A stretch of 11,514 nucleotides of DNA from Flavobacteriales bacterium UBA1112. Its GTDB lineage: Bacteria > Bacteroidota > Bacteroidia > Flavobacteriales_D > Sanyastnellaceae. Position 1 is the stretch's first letter. The number at the start of each line of letters is the position of its first letter. Below, piece by piece: positions 1-6,662 of this stretch. The DNA lies in NCBI GenBank assembly GCA_002313415.1, contig DCBH01000096.1, forward strand, positions 1 to 11,514. Reading direction: 5' to 3'. Under the pieces are notes generated by a model. It saw only the letters and a list, made by a program, of their open reading frames with translations. It made no database searches and was not told the origin of the DNA. The position numbers were made by a program, and so were the translations under genes.

Positions 1-17
1 TTTGTTCAAATCGGGAA

Positions 18-299
18 TCACTCGCACGTACAAGCCTCGAGGAGCTCTCTGGCAGCGCCCTCCTCTCGAAGTTCGTCCACCGCGTCCATGAAACGCTTCA
101 AGTTCATTCGATCTCGTCTGAACTTTTCCTTGTCACCATCAGCTCTAGACGAGCGCATTGTGCACTTCAAGTTGCAGAGCTCTTGAGCTGCGGTCTCAAA
201 ATTCACGGACTCTTCAGGTGCGGCTAATTCAGCAGGTTGATTTGAATTGCATGCTGCCAAGAAGACAACACTTACGAGGGAGATGACGATACGATTCAT
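18..299 (-). CDS. Small cysteine-rich lipoprotein, function unknown
   Basis: Ninety-three residues with a clear lipoprotein signal: positive N-terminus (R3), hydrophobic stretch, and lipobox LAAC ending at C17. The mature part begins with a short Pro/Glu/Ala-rich linker, then a highly charged, probably helical domain from about residue 33 to the end. It carries C42 and C46 (a CX3C pair) and C90 and C92 (a CXC pair at the extreme C-terminus). The two pairs flank a charged Arg/Lys/Glu segment, so a helical hairpin closed by disulfides in the periplasm is a reasonable inference. I do not recognise a family. It lies 147 bases beyond the preceding gene on the same strand and has its own candidate promoter box 4 bases before the ATG, so it is probably transcribed separately. 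The stop lies at 18-20, so the gene is complete. Confidence 0.75.
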   Translation of the reverse strand: MNRIVISLVSVVFLAACNSNQPAELAAPEESVNFETAAQELCNLKCTMRSSRADGDKEKFRRDRMNLKRFMDAVDELREEGAARELLEACTCE

Positions 300-303
300 A
301 AAG

Positions 304-311
304 CAATATTA
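304..311 (-). promoter_or_regulatory. Candidate -7 box (TAATATTG) of the small lipoprotein gene
   Basis: On the minus strand this octamer matches five of the six fixed bases of the Bacteroidota -7 consensus TAnnTTTG. It sits exactly 4 bases before the ATG at 299, the same spacing as at the two other operon starts in this window. No convincing TTG-type -33 element is visible. If it is real, transcription would begin at or next to the start codon. Confidence 0.35.
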
Positions 312-410
312 GGAATATTCAACTCCTGAAGCACGAGGACTTTGATGTTTCTGACAAGGCTAAAGCGTTAATCGTAGAAGAGATGAGGATGGGTGAATTC
401 TCCTCAGGCT

Positions 411-428
411 ACAACTTTTGCAAGTTGT
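411..428 (-). terminator. Hairpin after the ABM-like gene, possible weak terminator
   Basis: A perfect 7-bp inverted repeat (ACAACTT and AAGTTGT) with a 4-base loop lies 18 bases past the stop of the gene ending at 447. No T-run follows on the minus strand, so this is not a classical intrinsic terminator. It could be an mRNA 3'-end structure. The position at the end of the operon is the main argument. Confidence 0.3.
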
Positions 429-446
429 GTTGACCTCGCGATGCTT

Positions 447-743
447 TCAATGCTGCTTTCTCTCCCAGAACCAAGCCACCTCAAATTCCTGTGCATCGGG
501 AACGAGGGTGATGAAAGGCAAAACGCCTGCAAGGGCATTGAGATAAAGCCCCTCCCCTTTTTTCATGTCCTCCTTGGTCTCGTAATACGCCAGTATTTGA
601 CCTTGATTGTCATCCATTTTGACAACAGAAATGGAAATGAGACCACTGGTACTTTCCATTCGATCAACAAGTGTTGAGGCAAAGGACGTCACTTTGTCAA
701 AGTGCCCTTCGTGATAGCCAAATCGTGTTTGTCTTAAGTACAT
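447..743 (-). CDS. ABM-like (antibiotic biosynthesis monooxygenase superfamily) small protein
   Basis: Ninety-eight residues without signal peptide or membrane segment, so probably cytoplasmic. The pattern of a strand with an F/Y-rich start, a helix containing a dimer-barrel-like FDKVTSFASTLVDRM segment, then paired strands (GLISISVVKMDDNQG, GQILAYYETKEDM) resembles the ferredoxin-like dimeric alpha/beta barrel of ABM/YgiN-type proteins, whose usual length is 90-110 residues. Members range from monooxygenases to stress-related small proteins, and no substrate can be deduced here. The ATG at 743 is 15 bases past the stop of the upstream secreted BNR gene, so the two are probably cotranscribed, although their products should act in different compartments. 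The family call rests on overall pattern, not on a diagnostic motif. Confidence 0.6.
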   Translation of the reverse strand: MYLRQTRFGYHEGHFDKVTSFASTLVDRMESTSGLISISVVKMDDNQGQILAYYETKEDMKKGEGLYLNALAGVLPFITLVPDAQEFEVAWFWERKQH

Positions 744-758
744 GATGTATTCAATTCG

Positions 759-2243
759 TCAATTTGCGCGCTCAAGACCAAGCTTGAGTATGATTGAACC
801 TTGGTTGGTTTGTGCTTGAACCAACAAAAGTTGCGCATGGGAATGCTGGGCAGGAAGGATAGCGCCACCCAAAGCATCGCACAACCCCTCGTGGAGAATT
901 GAGCCCGTAGGACTCAGGATGCGATATGCAGAGTGGGCCTTGGCTCCTTGGAGTGCCACCACTCCAACGCCTCTCCGCGACAACCGAGGGTCTTGTTTAG
1001 ACTTGGAATGGGGCGCGATTTGACTCACTGATTCGAGTGACCCTCGGAGATATTTCACCGTACCGTCTCCACTGTTTTGCCAAATGACATGGAGGTCATT
1101 TCCGTGTATGGCAACCTCAGGGTGGCGATTGGAGCCAGACAAATTGTCGAATGGCAGGGTGATTGGAAATCCAACACCAATTAAGCCTTCCGGTAAATTT
1201 GTATTGGACGTCAAGGCAAGATGGATTTCCCATCCGCTCGAATTCTCCTGCCAAGCTACAGCCGTGTGAGTCGCACCCACAGCAATGTCAGGTTGATTTT
1301 GAACGGCGTTGCTCTGAAGGGAAGGAACCAAAAGTTGGGTGCTTCCCGCATTTCCCGCTGCAGGGTCGCTCAGGTTGAGATAGACTCGAGAGCTCCCTTC
1401 ACCCGCGCTCATAAAAGCAGTGGCGAGTCGGCCATCGGGAAGCCAAGCCGAGCTTGCCCCGGTTTCGGGACACGCGCTGATGAGCCAGTTCGTTGGATCA
1501 AGGTCGAGTTGTTGGTCCCACAGAAGGCCGTCTTCGGATGAAACCAGCCACATGTCTCGGACGTTGTTGTCATTCCGGCGGTAGATGGTGTGATATCGAC
1601 CATTTCCGAAGATGGTGCGGCTTGGGCAACACTCGCACGCAATGCCATTGCCAGCGCCAAAACTGGCCACTTCTGCAGCCGTCCATGTGCTCCCCCCATC
1701 AGGAGAGCGAAGAACAGCCTCTCGTGCATTGTTTCCTGCGCCGAGTTTTAAAGCAACAAAGGGATTTCCCTGTTCATCAAAAGAAGGAATGGGCATGAAG
1801 TGGTCTTCAGTGGCGTTTGGGGCAATCGGATGAGATGCCGACCACGTTTGACCCCCGTCGTCGGAGCGCATGAACCTGGAACCCGTGGCCCATTGACCCG
1901 CAATTTGATAGGCAAGGCCAATGGTGTTTCCCCACACAGCCACGTCGGGTCCTTCAGCGTCACTCAAGAAAATCCCGGGCTCTGTCGGAACAAGCTGAGG
2001 TTCATTGAAGGATCCGTTGTCGCTTGTGACAACAAACATTCCTTCATTGGTTTTACCCACAAAAACAACTGGATTGCCTGAAGCATCGAGGACGAGGCGT
2101 GGACACCTGTTGCCGAAATCACTTGAGGCGACATCGATGGGTTCCATAAAATCCCAACTCACCTGCGCCTTCAATGGCAAAGCAGCCAACAAAACAAGGG
2201 CCAAAGCAAAGGATGTCCCAAGAAGTCGATTGGCGACAATCAT
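759..2243 (-). CDS. Secreted BNR/Asp-box (sialidase-fold) protein with CxCCP motif and probable T9SS C-terminal domain
   Basis: A 494-residue protein using the ATG at 2243. An in-frame ATG at 2348 would add 35 residues before an otherwise good signal peptide (residues 1-26, ending LKAQ), so the internal start is preferred. Two canonical Asp boxes are seen, SDDGGQTW (127-134) and SPDGGSTW (180-187), with a degenerate third at 236-242, which indicates a beta-propeller of sialidase type. A cysteine motif CECCP (203-207) is followed by a YRR-N-N-VRD segment and a CP at 258-259. From memory this layout recurs in BNR-repeat proteins of unknown function. I do not see a complete set of sialidase arginines, so enzymatic activity is not claimed. 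The last 55 residues (SPTGSIL near 444-450, closing with LLLVQAQ and ILKLGLE) resemble a type A sorting domain of type IX secretion, suggesting export across the outer membrane. The gene sits in the envelope operon, 111 bases after the preceding gene. Confidence 0.72.
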   Translation of the reverse strand: MIVANRLLGTSFALALVLLAALPLKAQVSWDFMEPIDVASSDFGNRCPRLVLDASGNPVVFVGKTNEGMFVVTSDNGSFNEPQLVPTEPGIFLSDAEGPDVAVWGNTIGLAYQIAGQWATGSRFMRSDDGGQTWSASHPIAPNATEDHFMPIPSFDEQGNPFVALKLGAGNNAREAVLRSPDGGSTWTAAEVASFGAGNGIACECCPSRTIFGNGRYHTIYRRNDNNVRDMWLVSSEDGLLWDQQLDLDPTNWLISACPETGASSAWLPDGRLATAFMSAGEGSSRVYLNLSDPAAGNAGSTQLLVPSLQSNAVQNQPDIAVGATHTAVAWQENSSGWEIHLALTSNTNLPEGLIGVGFPITLPFDNLSGSNRHPEVAIHGNDLHVIWQNSGDGTVKYLRGSLESVSQIAPHSKSKQDPRLSRRGVGVVALQGAKAHSAYRILSPTGSILHEGLCDALGGAILPAQHSHAQLLLVQAQTNQGSIILKLGLERAN

Positions 2244-2324
2244 GAAGTGAAAAGGTTTTGAATCTGTCAAACCAACGTGGAATTTAACCAAAGCATGGTC
2301 AAGGAATTTCAGTGTCGTGACAAC

Positions 2325-2350
2325 ATTTGGACAAAGGCGCTCCTCCAAAT
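2325..2350 (-). other. Inverted repeat between the 168-residue lipoprotein gene and the BNR gene
   Basis: ATTTGGA (2325-2331) and TCCAAAT (2344-2350) form a perfect 7-bp stem with a 12-base loop, starting 4 bases past the upstream stop codon. It covers the alternative ATG at 2348 of the next gene. No T-run follows, so it may be a processing or attenuation hairpin, or chance. The rest of the 111-base gap holds only a weaker imperfect repeat near 2254-2272. Confidence 0.25.
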
Positions 2351-2354
2351 CGTT

Positions 2355-2861
2355 TCATGGGGCATACAGGTTGGGCAAATTCTCGGGAACACCCAAGTTC
2401 CATCGGGTCTCTTTCCCCTTTCGGTCGAAGAATACAAACCATGCCTCTCCCTCTTTCAATGCCTTGCCTGTCAAACGATAGGTCTCTTCTGGCAGCACCA
2501 TAGCTCCAGAAGTGCCTTGACGATATGTGTGGCGGTTGGCCGTGAAACGCACGTCCGAGCGATAACCCGACGCCATGTCCATTGCGATGCCTGACCGATC
2601 CTTCACCAAACGAACAGGCAAGGCCACAGAATCCAACCAAAGTTCAAACCGATGCGTTCCCTCTTTGAATTTGCCATTGAGCTTGACACGGTGAACTTGA
2701 GTCTTGTACAAATTCGATTCGACACCAGGAAATTGGGTTTGGCGTGTGTACTCGACAACCTCAAATCCCCATTTTGTCGCAATCATATGACTTTGAATCA
2801 TCGCGCACCCTGTCCACAAAGCAGCCATCAACGTGCATGACATGATTCGCATATCACGCAT
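2355..2861 (-). CDS. Probable lipoprotein, function unknown
   Basis: One hundred sixty-eight residues. The N-terminus has R2 and R5, then a short hydrophobic stretch reaching a cysteine in LWTGC (C19). The lipobox is imperfect because tryptophan takes the usual leucine position at -3, so lipidation is likely but not certain. The mature region alternates hydrophobic and polar residues in a beta-rich way, with a V-x-L-N-G-K-F segment near 58-64, R/Y-rich strands near 99-113, and a basic FFDRKGKETRW segment near 144-154. There are no membrane segments and no catalytic motif I recognise. The start overlaps the end of kdsA by 8 bases, a sign of translational coupling. Starts at residue 4 or 7 are possible. 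No family name is justified. Confidence 0.65.
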   Translation of the reverse strand: MRDMRIMSCTLMAALWTGCAMIQSHMIATKWGFEVVEYTRQTQFPGVESNLYKTQVHRVKLNGKFKEGTHRFELWLDSVALPVRLVKDRSGIAMDMASGYRSDVRFTANRHTYRQGTSGAMVLPEETYRLTGKALKEGEAWFVFFDRKGKETRWNLGVPENLPNLYAP

Positions 2862-3645
2862 GAATATGTCGCCATTCGTGAAGGCTGGCCAATGTGGTCA
2901 GCAGACCTTCCAATTGATCGAGTGGAAGCATGTTGGCTCCGTCGCTCATGGCCTGAGAAGGTTCAGGGTGAGTCTCGATGAATACCCCATCGACACCTGC
3001 AGCGACTGCGGCGCGTGCCAAGGATTCGATGAGTTGAGGGCGACCTCCTGTCACCCCTCTCGCCTGATTGGGCTGCTGAAGGCTGTGCGTGAGATCCATA
3101 AAAGTTGGGGCAAATGCACGCATCGTTTCGAGTCCTCGCATGTCTACAACCAGGTCTCCATATCCATGCATGGTTCCGCGCTCAGTTAGCCAAACGTCAT
3201 CATTCCCTGATTTACGGATTTTATCCACCGCATACTTCATGGAATCAGGTGCCATGAATTGCCCTTTTTTCACATTGACAATGCGGCCAGTTTGAGCTGC
3301 AGCAATGAGCAAGTCCGTTTGCCGACAAAGAAATGCTGGAATTTGAATGACATCCGCCACATCAGCTGCCATAGCCGCCTCTTCTGGGGTGTGGATGTCT
3401 GTCACAATGCCCACATCGAGATCAGATTTTACTCGAGAAAGGACCTCAAGAGCCTCCCTATCCCCGATTCCCGTAAAAGAGTCGAGGCGGGTTCGATTTG
3501 CCTTTCGGTAGCTCGCCTTGAAGTGGAAAGGCAAGCCAAGCTTGTCGCATACGCGCTTGATTTCAACGGCAACTGCAATCGTGGTTTCAAGACTTTCCAC
3601 AGCGCATGGACCTGCCATCACGCGAAGAGGTTGGAAATCAGTCAT
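2854..3645 (-). CDS. kdsA: 3-deoxy-8-phosphooctulonate (Kdo-8-phosphate) synthase, metal-dependent class
   Basis: Condenses phosphoenolpyruvate with D-arabinose 5-phosphate to Kdo 8-phosphate in the cytoplasm, the committed step to the Kdo of LPS inner core. The 263-residue length is typical for a TIM-barrel DAHP/KDO8P synthase. Visible family motifs are AGPCAVES (11-18), KASYRKANRT (43-52), DIHTP (83-87), QIPAFLCRQTDLL (101-113), NVKKGQFMAP (124-133), TERG (154-157), DLTHSLQQPN (184-193) and THPEP (225-229). C14, H187, E224 and D235 occupy the places of the four metal ligands of the metal-dependent class. The metal-independent enzymes such as E. coli KdsA carry asparagine instead of the first cysteine. 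The ATG overlaps the preceding barrel gene in an ATGA junction, and the stop overlaps the next gene by 8 bases. Other Kdo pathway genes are not in this window. Confidence 0.95.
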   Translation of the reverse strand: MTDFQPLRVMAGPCAVESLETTIAVAVEIKRVCDKLGLPFHFKASYRKANRTRLDSFTGIGDREALEVLSRVKSDLDVGIVTDIHTPEEAAMAADVADVIQIPAFLCRQTDLLIAAAQTGRIVNVKKGQFMAPDSMKYAVDKIRKSGNDDVWLTERGTMHGYGDLVVDMRGLETMRAFAPTFMDLTHSLQQPNQARGVTGGRPQLIESLARAAVAAGVDGVFIETHPEPSQAMSDGANMLPLDQLEGLLTTLASLHEWRHIHA

Positions 3646-5072
3646 GGTTGCGAACTTGTTTTAGGAAGACGTTCTGGAGATGGCAAACCAGGATAACTCA
3701 AACTGCGGGCAGGCAGCCCCATGAAACGAGTCCATCCCTCTCCAGGGATGCGTCGCAAGGAAAACCGAACACCTCGGCCATACGTATTGGATGCGGCCTC
3801 AGAGCCCCAAATCCAACCCGCAGGATCCTCAATTTCGATCGAAAGAATGCGCTTCCGGGTGATCCGACATTCGAGCCAGGTTACAGGTCGGCCTCCTCCC
3901 CAACCGCCCGTGCGATAGTCAATTCCAAACGAAAGACGATTTCCAGGAATCCACCCTAGACCCACAGTCAACTCGGGCTCGGGCATCCAAGCACCTGCCC
4001 TTGCTGATGCCTTCAACTGGACATCGGGCGTTGGCCACCAAGTGAGGCTCGCCTGAACCTTTGTGGGGAGCATCAACATTCGCCCATGTGCACTGTCGCT
4101 TGTGAAGTACAAGCTGTCAGGCTGAATGCCACTCGTGCCGTCCACCACATCCTGCCACGTCAAAGCGTCCGAGTTCACACTGCCCTCCGTAAAGTACTGA
4201 GAGAATGGCACGGCAAGACCCGTGGTTGCAAATCCTGTATCCAAGGATGCCACCAAACCGCCACTGCGCTCCCACATCACCCCAACATCTTGGAAGTCCA
4301 CCAAAAATTGAAGTGGAAAGAGCTCCGAAGTGAGAGGCAAAGCCCCACTGATACCCAAACCATACGACGGCAAGAGGCGATTCACTGCAACTCCTCCTTC
4401 ACCGGGAAATTTATCCAAGCTTGCTGCGCCATATGCCTGCATGTTGACTTCCATGGAATCAACATTTTCAGAAACCCAAAACGACCCGTTGGGAATACCC
4501 CACTCAAAGCCTGCCAAGCGCTGAACGATCGAAAGCTCGATGCGTTGGCGGGTGCCTTTGTGCTCCATTCCAATCGAGATGCGATTGAAAGCTCCGAGAC
4601 GCATGCCTGTGCCATTGAAGACATCCACCCTCCCCGTGTGATTGGCATTGCCGATCAGAGCCAATTCAAGCAATTCGCGGCGCCAAAGCACACTTGCAAA
4701 TACCTCACTGCCAAATGCCCCTGTGAGCGCCCACGGACCATCTTTCAATGGACGGGAAGTGAAGCGTTTGGACCAACCAATTTGCCCCCCCATTCCCCCA
4801 AGCAAAGGATGAGCATCTATCATGCCTTGCAAGAAGGATCGCGTCAAAAATCCCCCTTGTTGCGCCGAAAACAAAAATCCTGACGACAACGCATTGGAAC
4901 GCTGGTTGGCCCAAATTTCAAAAGATGATGCCCCAGGTTCACTTGGCATCATGAAATTCAGGGCCAAGCCCTCCCCTCTTGAATTTGCATTCTGAGCATG
5001 CACGCCTGAGCCAAAGGGAAACATGACCAGGGCGAATGCCATCAAAGAAAACATCTGTTTCCAAGCAATCAT
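3642..5072 (-). CDS. DUF5723-like outer-membrane beta-barrel protein
   Basis: A 476-residue protein with a classical signal peptide (residues 1-26; K5, hydrophobic core, then GVHA|Q). The remainder is dominated by alternating aromatic/hydrophobic and polar residues in short strands with glycine-rich turns, for example KVQASLTWWP, LKASARAGAW, LTVGLGWIP and LSFGIDYRTGGW, as in outer-membrane barrels. The NRLLPSYGLGISGALPLT and FQDVGVMWERSGG regions resemble the Bacteroidota family DUF5723, whose function is unknown. It starts within an ATGA overlap with the upstream lipoprotein gene and ends within an ATGA overlap with kdsA, so all three are probably translated together. A role as an outer-membrane partner of that lipoprotein is an inference from gene order. 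The last residues (KTSSQP) do not show the usual terminal aromatic of a BAM signal, which is a reason for caution. Confidence 0.72.
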   Translation of the reverse strand: MIAWKQMFSLMAFALVMFPFGSGVHAQNANSRGEGLALNFMMPSEPGASSFEIWANQRSNALSSGFLFSAQQGGFLTRSFLQGMIDAHPLLGGMGGQIGWSKRFTSRPLKDGPWALTGAFGSEVFASVLWRRELLELALIGNANHTGRVDVFNGTGMRLGAFNRISIGMEHKGTRQRIELSIVQRLAGFEWGIPNGSFWVSENVDSMEVNMQAYGAASLDKFPGEGGVAVNRLLPSYGLGISGALPLTSELFPLQFLVDFQDVGVMWERSGGLVASLDTGFATTGLAVPFSQYFTEGSVNSDALTWQDVVDGTSGIQPDSLYFTSDSAHGRMLMLPTKVQASLTWWPTPDVQLKASARAGAWMPEPELTVGLGWIPGNRLSFGIDYRTGGWGGGRPVTWLECRITRKRILSIEIEDPAGWIWGSEAASNTYGRGVRFSLRRIPGEGWTRFMGLPARSLSYPGLPSPERLPKTSSQP

Positions 5073-6613
5073 TCGACTTCAATCAATTGAGTGCCTTCCA
5101 AACGGCCTTGCAATCGGACCTGCTCGTGACCTGTAAATGCCTGAGGTCCAAAAGTATTTGCCTTCAATTCCACTGTAACATCGCCACCTGGCATCAACAT
5201 CTCTGCGTTGACAGGAATGCTGAGCGTGGCCTCCCCAATCAACCCCTGCAGAACGCTTCCCTGGGGGAGCAACAACGTGTCTCGGTACAACTCTCCATCA
5301 AGACGGTCAAATTCAACCGTTCCCATCATCTCAACTGGAAATGTATTTCCAAAGTCGAGGTGCAAAAAGCCATCAAAGTTGGGGACTTCGTCCAAACCCT
5401 CGAGGGCAAATGAGTCGCGTAACACCAAACCATTGACTCCCAACTTCAGTGGCACGCGCAACTGATACCAGAAAGTCGGAGGATGATTCACGTCCAAACG
5501 ATCCATCAAAAATTCAGATGTATTGATGGGATTCAATTCCATGCGTCCTGCCACATGCAAACTTCTTGGAAAGCCCTCGAGTTCATCGAGGAACGTCGAG
5601 CCGGAACCTCCCAAATCCAGTGACCATTCACTTGGCACAGGAACGTCATTGACCCAAACCGCCCTTGGAATGTCATGTCCCGAGATCAAGTCTCCCACCA
5701 CCAGGTCTTCGTCGAATTGCAATGTGTCAATGAACAAACGTAGGTCCGCACCAATGGTGTTTGTGACATGTAAGCTCGAGGTGGTTCCTTCCAAGTCGAT
5801 GGCAGGTTCTGGCAGGGGTATGGTGTCGAGCAAAGCGACATCTGCAGAAGCAGACTCGGTCAACTGCCCAAAGTACCCTGAGACTGTTTCCACTTCAAGA
5901 GCTTGGAAGGTCAAGTTCGTCACAATGCTGTCCGTCTCACTCACAAGGTAAAATCCGTTGGGCGCCGTCACCTCACCTGATATCGCCAAGACTTGTACCT
6001 CAAGGGCATTGGAGTCAAATCCACCCACTTGCGTGAAATCGAAGTTCGCACCGGACAAATCAATGGCGTCTGAAGCCCCTCCAGCAGAAGTCTCTGTGGC
6101 AGGAGGAAGAGGCAACGTAATTTCCATGGGTGCACCTTCGATTTGGACTCCTGGAAACGTGAATTGAACATCGATCTCACACTGAAGGCTGTGTTGTACC
6201 AAAATCTGGACAGACCCACCTGAGATTTGAGCTTTGGTCAACTCCAATCCCTCTGGTTTGCTCAAATTGATTTCAATGACGGGAAGTTCGTCGTCGGACA
6301 AAGCCACAGGCAAACCCTCCTGCACAGGGACATTGTTTTCTAAAACGCCTTCGCCGTCATAACGAACTGAAATGGTCGTGTCTGGCAATTGAGCCCAAGC
6401 CGTCCAATCCCAGCCGTCGAGCGTATCCGCAAGCACAAAATGGGCGGGCTCGCCGTCGACTCCAGCTTCGTACAATGAATCTGGCACCACATCTGACCAG
6501 GTCACGCGGTCATCCAACACTGGGATGTGTATGTCGTTTTCCCAAGACACAGGGTTGGCGCAGCTCCAAAGAAGCAGAACAGACATTGCACTATAAACCA
6601 GGAGGTTTTTCAT
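5069..6613 (-). CDS. Large lipoprotein with repeated beta-sandwich-like regions, function unknown
   Basis: A 514-residue protein using the ATG at 6613. The longer in-frame start at 6748 would add 45 residues rich in Arg, Trp and Cys and would overlap the upstream gene, while residue 1 here begins a proper lipoprotein signal (MKNLL, hydrophobic core, LWSC with C18). The mature protein is acidic, threonine- and leucine-rich and lacks membrane helices. Segments such as LEVQVLAISGEVTAPNG, VTNLTFQALEVETVSGYFG, LHVAGRMELNPINTS and PVEMMGTVEFDRLDGELYRD suggest successive beta-sandwich units, including one reminiscent of LEA/immunoglobulin-like periplasmic folds. The C-terminal third (about 380-514) looks like a separate unit. 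It precedes the DUF5723-like barrel with a 4-base ATGA overlap, so the two may form an outer-membrane lipoprotein-barrel pair. No negatively charged surface-export signal follows the lipidated cysteine. Confidence 0.75.
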   Translation of the reverse strand: MKNLLVYSAMSVLLLWSCANPVSWENDIHIPVLDDRVTWSDVVPDSLYEAGVDGEPAHFVLADTLDGWDWTAWAQLPDTTISVRYDGEGVLENNVPVQEGLPVALSDDELPVIEINLSKPEGLELTKAQISGGSVQILVQHSLQCEIDVQFTFPGVQIEGAPMEITLPLPPATETSAGGASDAIDLSGANFDFTQVGGFDSNALEVQVLAISGEVTAPNGFYLVSETDSIVTNLTFQALEVETVSGYFGQLTESASADVALLDTIPLPEPAIDLEGTTSSLHVTNTIGADLRLFIDTLQFDEDLVVGDLISGHDIPRAVWVNDVPVPSEWSLDLGGSGSTFLDELEGFPRSLHVAGRMELNPINTSEFLMDRLDVNHPPTFWYQLRVPLKLGVNGLVLRDSFALEGLDEVPNFDGFLHLDFGNTFPVEMMGTVEFDRLDGELYRDTLLLPQGSVLQGLIGEATLSIPVNAEMLMPGGDVTVELKANTFGPQAFTGHEQVRLQGRLEGTQLIEVE

Positions 6614-6662
6614 GTGAATCTTCTGGCAGATTTCCTGTGCAAGGTACATCGACAACTCGCGC

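Noticed and set aside
2244..2348. Extension of the BNR protein to ATG 2348
   Set aside because: The added 35 residues would bury the signal peptide that begins at the internal methionine.
4086..4883. A 265-codon plus-strand open frame opposite the outer-membrane barrel gene
   Set aside because: It lies entirely antisense to a gene with a clear signal peptide and barrel pattern, and its translation (many Cys, His and Arg, no domain) looks like a shadow frame.
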